Assembly (NCBI RefSeq): GCF_000621545.1
Contig: NZ_JHYA01000015.1
Coordinates: 1-52,007 of the forward strand
DNA: 52,007 nucleotides
DNA from: Anaerovibrio lipolyticus LB2005
GTDB lineage: Bacteria; Bacillota; Negativicutes; Selenomonadales; Selenomonadaceae
Reading direction: 5' to 3'
The notes below the pieces were generated by a model. The model saw only the letters and a list, made by a program, of their open reading frames with translations. It had not been told where the DNA came from and ran no database searches. Position 1 is the first letter of the stretch; every line of letters begins with the position of its first letter. This document shows positions 47,243 through 52,007 of the stretch, piece by piece. A program made the position numbers and the translations under genes.

Positions 47243-47930
47243 TACTTCTTCCTCCATTCAATATAAACAAATTATTTATAATAATTCCAATCAAAACATA
47301 CAATCCCAGCAAACAGGCCAGCAATATGGCATAGGCCCCTCCTGGCAACGAGGTGGCCGCCGTGGCAAAAATATGCTTCATCAACAGTCGATTACCTACC
47401 TGATTTATGATGGAACTGTAAATTCCAACGATGATGATTATTGCCACCAGACAATATTTATACCAGGGACGAATCCAAACTGATTTATCAATATTCAGCC
47501 CCTTCTTCCATTGTCCTAGCCATCCCTTCCAATGCAGTCCCCAATGGATGCCACATAAAATTATTATGCCGTAGCCCAGGGACACATGAAATTGATGAAT
47601 AGTAATGCTGCGCTGTATATCCAGAGGAATAATTTCCCGGAAGAGGTAGTTGGATATTCCGACTCCGGCTCCAATCACCACCAATACAAGGACTAAAAGC
47701 AAAATATTGACCAGGGTATTTATCACACGGCCAGCTTTCCAGGATCCCTGTCGCAGGCCACTAAACCAACGACGATGCTGGTAAATGTGTACCCCCATCA
47801 GCAATAGCCATGCCACACCAATTATCTCATGTAATAATTTTGGAATATGATGAAAACACATGACCAATATAAGCATAATAGGTAGCAATATGGTCACTAC
47901 CATTTGTTTTGATATCTTTTGTTCATTCAT
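47232..47930 (-). CDS. DUF4405 membrane protein (cytochrome b-like)
   Basis: The 232-aa protein has about five or six membrane helices with paired His residues suited to haem: HHIPKLLHEIIGVAWLLLMG, HIYQHRRWFSG, HQFHVSLGYGIIILCGIHWG. DUF4405 resembles four-helix b-type cytochromes and may bring electrons to the periplasmic flavodoxin encoded directly upstream. The start is two bases after that gene's stop, so the two are coupled. A role as quinol or NAD(P)H-linked electron donor is an inference. Confidence 0.8.
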   Translation of the reverse strand: MNEQKISKQMVVTILLPIMLILVMCFHHIPKLLHEIIGVAWLLLMGVHIYQHRRWFSGLRQGSWKAGRVINTLVNILLLVLVLVVIGAGVGISNYLFREIIPLDIQRSITIHQFHVSLGYGIIILCGIHWGLHWKGWLGQWKKGLNIDKSVWIRPWYKYCLVAIIIIVGIYSSIINQVGNRLLMKHIFATAATSLPGGAYAILLACLLGLYVLIGIIINNLFILNGGRSNDS

Positions 47931-47932
47931 TT

Positions 47933-48553
47933 TTAAAATCCAAGTGCCTTAAACCAGCTATTGATTTCTGCCTCACTGGCATCTTTGGTGAACAATTTAC
48001 CAGGCTTCCAATTAGCCTTACCCTTAGTTAATTTTTGCAGATAATCACCGCTTGTACCGATGTCACTGCCGCCAGAAGTACAAATATTAGTCATATTTTT
48101 CCCGGTAAAATCGTAGCTTTCCACGAAGGTATCCATGATACGTGGTGCCTGTCCCCACCAAATAGGATGCACTAAAATAATGGTTTCATGATCGGAAATT
48201 GGTGCTTTATTATCCGCCAATTCTGGACGTACGCTGTCATTCTTCTGCTCCACAGTAGCACGGGTAGTTTCATCATTATAATTTAAATCATCCTTGCTAT
48301 AAGGCTTAGCTGGACGGATTTCGTACAAATCAGCTCCCAGGGCTTTAGCTGTGTTTTCAGCCAATTGCTTGCTATTACCTGTGGCGGAAAAATATGCAAC
48401 CAAAATCTTGCTCTTAGCTGCTGGTGCTGATGTGTCTGTAGTCACCTTAGATGTGGTGTCAGGTTTCACCTCAGCCTTTCCTTTATCTGAGCCACATCCC
48501 ATTATTCCAAGTACGACCAACAGACTGACACAAAGTAGCAAAATCTTTTTCAT
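47933..48553 (-). CDS. Lipoprotein flavodoxin
   Basis: The 206-aa product has a lipoprotein signal (LLLCVSLLVVLGIMGC, Cys about residue 20), a Thr/Ser-rich linker and a flavodoxin domain: KILVAYFSATGNSKQLAENT, HPIWWGQAPRIMDTFVESYD and the C-terminal helix. It is unusual in that a flavodoxin is exported and anchored. ATG 48553 has AAAGG 9 nt upstream; a start at 48562 is less likely. It precedes the DUF4405 gene, a plausible membrane redox partner. Confidence 0.85.
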   Translation of the reverse strand: MKKILLLCVSLLVVLGIMGCGSDKGKAEVKPDTTSKVTTDTSAPAAKSKILVAYFSATGNSKQLAENTAKALGADLYEIRPAKPYSKDDLNYNDETTRATVEQKNDSVRPELADNKAPISDHETIILVHPIWWGQAPRIMDTFVESYDFTGKNMTNICTSGGSDIGTSGDYLQKLTKGKANWKPGKLFTKDASEAEINSWFKALGF

Positions 48554-48600
48554 TCTCTTCATCCTTTCTAAAATTCACATTAACAGTTATCATTCATAAC

Positions 48601-48640
48601 ACCAAAGGCCGGAGCTCACACAAAAGCCCCGGCTTGGTAT
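48601..48640 (-). terminator. Hairpin between hydrolase and flavodoxin genes
   Basis: AAGCCGGGGC and GCTCCGGCCTT form a stem with a mismatch on the minus strand, followed by TTTGGTGTT. The T-run is weak, so it may only partly terminate transcription of the hydrolase before the flavodoxin gene. Confidence 0.5.
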
Positions 48641-48648
48641 CTATTCTG

Positions 48649-49770
48649 TTATTTCATATTCTTCTTGAAGAAGTCTTCAATTTTATCAAATGGAATTTTA
48701 TCCATATTATCGTACAAATCAATGTGAGATGCTTCTGGAACAATCACCAGCTCCTTGTTATCTCCCTTCAGCTTTTTGAAGGCATCCTCACCGAAATAAC
48801 GGGAATGAGCCTTTTCGCCATGAAGAACCATCACAGCGCTTTGAATTTCATCGCTGTACTGTAAAATCGGCATGGTCATAAGGGAAAGACCAGAAGTCAT
48901 ATTCCAACCGCCGTTGGAGTTAAGGGAACGTGGATGATAGCCCCGCTTGGTCTTGTAATATGTAAAATAATCCTTTACAAACCAAGGTGCATCCTCTGGC
49001 AATACATCGGGAACGCCACCGGCATTTTTATAATAACCATTTCTGTAGTCTTCTGTACGCTGATTATTCAATGCCTGACGGTTGGCATAGCGCTCCTTGG
49101 CTAAGGTATCAGCATCCTTTTCATAATCAAAATAGCCATTGGCACTGACTCTGGTCATATCATACATGGTAGAAGCCACCGTAGCCTTAATCCTGGTATC
49201 CATGGAAGCAGCATTAATTGCCATACCGCCCCAACCACAAATCCCGATTATACCGATACGTTCCGGATCTACATTTTCCTGAGTGGAAAGGAAATCCACT
49301 GCAGCTGAGAAATCCTCGGTATTTATATCCGGCGAAGCCACATACCGTGGTGCTCCACCGCTTTCACCGGTAAATGAAGGATCAAAGGCGATAGTCAAAT
49401 AACCTCTTTTCGCCATCTCCTGAGCATAGAGGCCAGATGACTGCTCTTTTACTGCTCCAAATGGTCCGCTTACCGCTAAAGCCGCCATTTTCCCCTTTGC
49501 TTCTTTAGGAATGTACATATCAGCGGCCAAGGTAATTCCATACCGATTTACAAAGGTTACCTTTTTATGATTTACCGCATCACTTTTTGCAAAAACCTTA
49601 TCCCATTCACTGGTGAGATTAAGTTTTTCTGCCTTTATAACACGATCCGTTTGCTTTTCAGCACTATGCATAATACTTCCCTCCTGCACTGCTGCCTCAG
49701 TATTTATTCCTACAGTCATTACTCCCGCACATAACATTGCTGCCAAAATCTGTCTAAATGCTTTTTTCAT
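48649..49770 (-). CDS. Secreted alpha/beta hydrolase with Cys nucleophile
   Basis: The 373-aa product has a signal peptide (LAAMLCAGVMTVGINTEA) and a hydrolase fold of the YcjY/dienelactone-hydrolase type: GITLAADMYIPKEAKGKMAA, AFDPSFTGESGG and the nucleophile elbow GICGWGG with Cys in place of Ser. The C-terminal VMVLHGEKAHSRYFG and PEASHIDLYD supply the acid and His. Cys-nucleophile dienelactone-type hydrolases are known; the substrate here is unknown. ATG 49770 has AAGGAGG upstream. It starts the minus-strand operon and faces 50023 and the LysR gene. Confidence 0.88.
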   Translation of the reverse strand: MKKAFRQILAAMLCAGVMTVGINTEAAVQEGSIMHSAEKQTDRVIKAEKLNLTSEWDKVFAKSDAVNHKKVTFVNRYGITLAADMYIPKEAKGKMAALAVSGPFGAVKEQSSGLYAQEMAKRGYLTIAFDPSFTGESGGAPRYVASPDINTEDFSAAVDFLSTQENVDPERIGIIGICGWGGMAINAASMDTRIKATVASTMYDMTRVSANGYFDYEKDADTLAKERYANRQALNNQRTEDYRNGYYKNAGGVPDVLPEDAPWFVKDYFTYYKTKRGYHPRSLNSNGGWNMTSGLSLMTMPILQYSDEIQSAVMVLHGEKAHSRYFGEDAFKKLKGDNKELVIVPEASHIDLYDNMDKIPFDKIEDFFKKNMK

Positions 49771-49837
49771 GCAACCTGCCTCCTTAACTGTCACTATCTC
49801 TGTCGATGGTTCAAGTATAACAAAGGCAATAATCTAA

Positions 49838-49890
49838 TACAAATACTTATAGTAAATACGAATCTATGCTTATTTGTAATAGATATAAGT
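49838..49890. promoter_or_regulatory. Nested inverted repeats, probable LysR site
   Basis: TACAAATA (near 49838) and TATTTGTA (near 49871) form an outer dyad, with ATACTTATA and TATAAGTA halves overlapping it. They lie in the divergent region upstream of the hydrolase gene. The LysR regulator at 50520-51407 is the likely binder; this is an inference. Confidence 0.45.
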
Positions 49891-50022
49891 AAACTAATTT
49901 ATTTTAACTCTTTCCTTATATTTTTCATAATCACCCATAATTTTTTCATATTTATAAGATAATATAATTAACAACATAGGCCTATGAAGTTGAAATAAGT
50001 TTATATATCGGAGGTAGATATT

Positions 50023-50382
50023 ATGAAAAAGATTATTACTTGTATGTCCGTTTTAGCCGTTATGATGCTTAGTTGCACTGCATTTGCCAGTGAAGCCTTA
50101 CAGGATAAAATTGAGCCGCCAGCAACAGGTGCAATAGAAATAGAAGAATCAATGCGCAATACCCCAATCACTGATGAGGGACCAATGACAGATAAGCCAG
50201 CCGAAGCTGCCCCTAAATCCAATATGCCGGCAAAAGCACCCGTTGCAGATAATCACCCAACCGTAAACGAGCCAACGGATAAAACCTCATCAACCCCAAA
50301 GCCATCAGAAGACAATTCTGTGGACAAGGCCCCAGTAAACCACATTCCACTGGGCCAGCCACATGACAAAACAACAAAATGA
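50023..50382 (+). CDS. Secreted Pro/Thr-rich low-complexity protein
   Basis: The 119-aa product has a signal peptide (MKKIITCMSVLAVMMLSCTA, cleavage near FAS) followed by a disordered region rich in Pro, Thr, Lys and Asp/Glu (TDKPAEAAPKSNMPAKAPVA). It has no recognisable domain and could be a linker-type or cell-surface protein. CGGAGG lies upstream of ATG 50023. It sits between the divergent hydrolase and LysR genes and ends with its own terminator. Confidence 0.68.
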   Translation: MKKIITCMSVLAVMMLSCTAFASEALQDKIEPPATGAIEIEESMRNTPITDEGPMTDKPAEAAPKSNMPAKAPVADNHPTVNEPTDKTSSTPKPSEDNSVDKAPVNHIPLGQPHDKTTK

Positions 50383-50400
50383 TAAAATAAGACTCACCCT

Positions 50401-50438
50401 GGAGGAGCTGTGATTTCGCAGCTCCTCTTTAATTTAAT
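50401..50438 (+). terminator. Intrinsic terminator (plus strand)
   Basis: GAGGAGCTG (50402-50410) and CAGCTCCTC (50419-50427) form a perfect stem, followed by TTTAATTTAA. It ends the 50023-50382 gene before the LysR gene. Confidence 0.88.
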
Positions 50439-50519
50439 GTAGCCAAATACACCAAAAAGGATTATTCCCCTACGCGTAGAATAATATTCCATATCAAATG
50501 AATTAAGGGAGAAATCATA

Positions 50520-51407
50520 ATGGAATTTCGCATATTAAAATATTTCCTTACTGTAGCTAAAGAAGAAAGTTTTTCCCGGGCAGCGGAAAAACTGCATCTT
50601 TCCCAACCTACTCTTTCCAGGCAAATAAAGGATTTGGAGGATGAATATGGGAAACAGCTTCTCATACGTGCACCTCGACGCATCTCCCTTACAGAAGACG
50701 GAATATTACTTCGCCAACGTGCAGAAGAAATCCTATCTCTGGTAGAAAAAACTGAAGGAGAATTATTAAGCCATGACAGAACAATTGCAGGTGATATCCG
50801 TATTGGTGCCGGAGAATCAATTAATTTTTCCCTAATAATGCAGGTGGCAGAAGAACTTCACAGGACATATCCAAATATCCGTTTTCATATAGTTTCTGGT
50901 GATGGTGAAACAACCCGTAAGCGCCTTGAATTAGGACTTATAGATTTTGGTTACATATACGGAAAACTTAGCTCCCAAAAATACAGTTATCTTAAACTGC
51001 CCGTTAAAGATCGTTGGGTATTAGTTGTGCGTAAAGATGATCCTTTGGCCAAAAAAGAATTCATCACTCCGGCTGACCTTTGGGATGCGCCTCTATTGCT
51101 ATCACGACAGAGCATTACCCCCATCACCCACGGGGCAGAAGTACAGCAATGGATGCAAAAGCCATTAAAGGACTTGAACATCGTCGGTTCTTATACTCTG
51201 TTTTATAACGCTTCTATAATGATTCAGGCAGGATTAGGATGTGCCATTTCCTTTGATGGCCTTATTAATACAACTGGAACTGATCTTTGTATAAGGCCAT
51301 TAAAACCAGCCATCTATGCCAAGCCAACAATTGTCTGGAAAAAAAATCAAGTTTTTTCCAAGGCTTCCCAACTTTTCCTACAAGCTCTGCAAGAAAAATT
51401 TTCATAA
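50520..51407 (+). CDS. LysR-family transcriptional regulator
   Basis: The 295-aa protein starts MEFRILKYFLTVAKEESFSR with the HTH segment EKLHLSQPTLSRQIKDLEDE, and an effector domain follows (DIRIGAGESINFSLIMQVAE; GLGCAISFDGLINT). AAGGGAG lies upstream of ATG 50520. The nearest divergent target is the hydrolase-flavodoxin-DUF4405-cupin operon, in whose upstream region a dyad can be seen. A perfect terminator follows the gene. Confidence 0.9.
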   Translation: MEFRILKYFLTVAKEESFSRAAEKLHLSQPTLSRQIKDLEDEYGKQLLIRAPRRISLTEDGILLRQRAEEILSLVEKTEGELLSHDRTIAGDIRIGAGESINFSLIMQVAEELHRTYPNIRFHIVSGDGETTRKRLELGLIDFGYIYGKLSSQKYSYLKLPVKDRWVLVVRKDDPLAKKEFITPADLWDAPLLLSRQSITPITHGAEVQQWMQKPLKDLNIVGSYTLFYNASIMIQAGLGCAISFDGLINTTGTDLCIRPLKPAIYAKPTIVWKKNQVFSKASQLFLQALQEKFS

Positions 51408-51413
51408 TATAAA

Positions 51414-51455
51414 AGCCTCTGCATATCAATATAATGCAGAGGCTATAATTTTTAA
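51414..51455 (+). terminator. Intrinsic terminator, possibly bidirectional
   Basis: AGCCTCTGCA (51414-51423) and TGCAGAGGCT (51435-51444) form a perfect 10-bp stem, followed by ATAATTTTTAA. It ends the LysR transcript on plus; on minus it lies past the rRNA operon. Confidence 0.9.
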
Positions 51456-51570
51456 CCGACAACTTCCAACCGCGGAAGTCCCTGGTATGGCACCCAGGTC
51501 CTTCCGGGCGATATGCCACCGGCATATCGCCCCCCCAGGCCGTCCTGTTGTTGGCTGGAGACGACCATTT
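51455..51570 (-). repeat. 5S rRNA-derived rearranged segment with palindromes
   Basis: On the minus strand this holds two blocks of the 5S 3' region (GGACGGCCTGGGGGG and GGAAGTTGTCGGTTAAAAA) separated by about 65 bases. The inserted part has two perfect or near-perfect stems: GGGCGATATGCC with its complement (3-base loop), and GGAAG-TC-CCTGG with CCAGG-TC-CTTCC. The 5S block TTGGCTGGAGACG also appears inverted at 51551-51563. It is a decayed and rearranged 5S copy, not a functional rRNA gene. Confidence 0.6.
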
Positions 51571-51592
51571 GCAAAATACAAATTCACATAAT

Positions 51593-51619
51593 AAAAAAGG
51601 ATTGTCAAACGACAATCCT
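51593..51619 (-). terminator. rRNA operon terminator (minus strand)
   Basis: AGGATTGTC and GACAATCCT (51598-51606 and 51611-51619) form a perfect 9-bp stem with a 4-base loop. TTTTTTAT follows on the minus strand, directly after the 5S gene. Confidence 0.9.
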
Positions 51620-51626
51620 ATTTTTT

Positions 51627-51743
51627 AACCGGCAACTTCCTATCCTCCCAGGCCGTCTCCAGCCAAGTACTTTCGGCGTTTATGTGCTTAACTACTGTGT
51701 TCGGAATGGGAACAGGTGGGACCACATAGCCATCATCACCGGA
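51627..51743 (-). rRNA. rrf: 5S ribosomal RNA
   Basis: Read on the minus strand, the segment has the universal 5S blocks: CCGGTGATGATGGC at the 5' side, GGTCCCACCTGTTCCCATTC, CCGAACACAGTAGTTAAG, then CCGAAAGTACTTGGC and a 3' end GGAAGTTGCCGG pairing with the 5' end (about 116 nt). It lies about 67 bases downstream of the 23S 3' end with no tRNA between them. Confidence 0.95.
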
Positions 51744-51810
51744 TATTCTATTGGAAGTATGTACCTCCAAAACTATACAGAAACAAGAACCATCTTAGTA
51801 AGTGCTTTTT

Positions 51811-52007
51811 AAGTTAAGCCCTCGACTTATTAGTACTGGTCCGCTTCACATGTCACCACGCTTCCACTTCCAGCCTATCTACCTCATCGTCTATAAGGAG
51901 TCTTACCAGATTACTCTGTGAGAGATCTCATCTCAAGGCGGGTTTCACGCTTAGATGCTTTCAGCGTTTATCCCTTCCGAACGCAGCTACCCAGCTGTAC
52001 AACTGGC
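51811..52007 (-). rRNA. rrl: 23S ribosomal RNA, 3' end (partial)
   Basis: The minus strand gives conserved 3'-terminal 23S sequence: CAGCTGGGTAGCTGCGTTCG, AACGCTGAAAGCATCTAAGC, then GTGACATGTGAAGCGGACCA and TACTAATAAGTCGAGGGCTT near the end. About 197 bases are in the window; the rest lies beyond the right edge. It is the upstream gene of the 5S at 51627-51743. Confidence 0.95.

Noticed and set aside
51744-51810. tRNA between 5S and 23S
   Set aside because: No cloverleaf or CCA-type end can be formed from the 67 bases between the two rRNA genes.

Overview
The window reads as chromosomal DNA of a low-to-moderate GC anaerobe of the Firmicutes type, most likely class Negativicutes (Selenomonas/Anaerovibrio-like). 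This placement is an inference. It rests on strong AGGAGG ribosome-binding sites, intrinsic terminators after many genes, a BirA-controlled bioA-bioY-bioD operon, KtrAB/AzlCD-type transporters and a redox gene set rich in small flavodoxins, cupins and SnoaL-like proteins. Almost all genes lie on the minus strand. The right edge is the 3' end of a minus-strand rRNA operon (23S then 5S).

Layout. 1-2.4 kb: an IS21-family element (istA/istB). 2.6-6.4 kb: a truncated MFS remnant, two secreted proteins of unknown function, a DAACS-type symporter fused to an RsbW-like ATPase-fold domain, and an ECF S-component. 6.5-18 kb is an accessory region. It holds a PLD-helicase-DUF3427 protein with a Nudix partner. 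It also holds a second operon of two DUF262 (GmrSD-like) proteins, an ADP-ribosylglycohydrolase and a 53-residue protein. That second operon is flanked by decayed gene pieces of integrative-element type, including a DUF4314 gene with two in-frame TGA codons. 18-32 kb is mostly housekeeping: flavin reductase, KtrA/KtrB, AzlC/AzlD, an M29 aminopeptidase, an AI-2E/PerM-family permease, a FIST-domain hybrid histidine kinase with response regulator and Crp-like regulator, and panB with a DUF2520 reductase. 32-37.6 kb: Tat-type MBL and DUF362 proteins behind a MerR-type promoter, then an SDR/flavodoxin/SnoaL operon facing a LysR gene. 37.6-38.3 kb is a cluster of gene fragments. 38.3-40.9 kb is the biotin operon. 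41-51.4 kb is a redox-flavoured accessory stretch with many flavodoxin paralogs and truncated relatives, a cyclohexadienyl-dehydratase-like periplasmic protein, a DUF4405-cupin-flavodoxin operon and a Cys-nucleophile hydrolase.

How the genes work together. The two defence-like operons (DUF262 pair with ADP-ribosylglycohydrolase; PLD-helicase with Nudix) are the best candidates for a little-described system. The redox stretch looks like repeated duplication and loss of flavodoxin, LysR and hydrolase modules: at least seven truncated relatives of intact family members can be read between 37.6 and 44.8 kb. Start codons were moved inward from the longest open frame wherever a Shine-Dalgarno sequence or a stop/start overlap pointed to an internal ATG.
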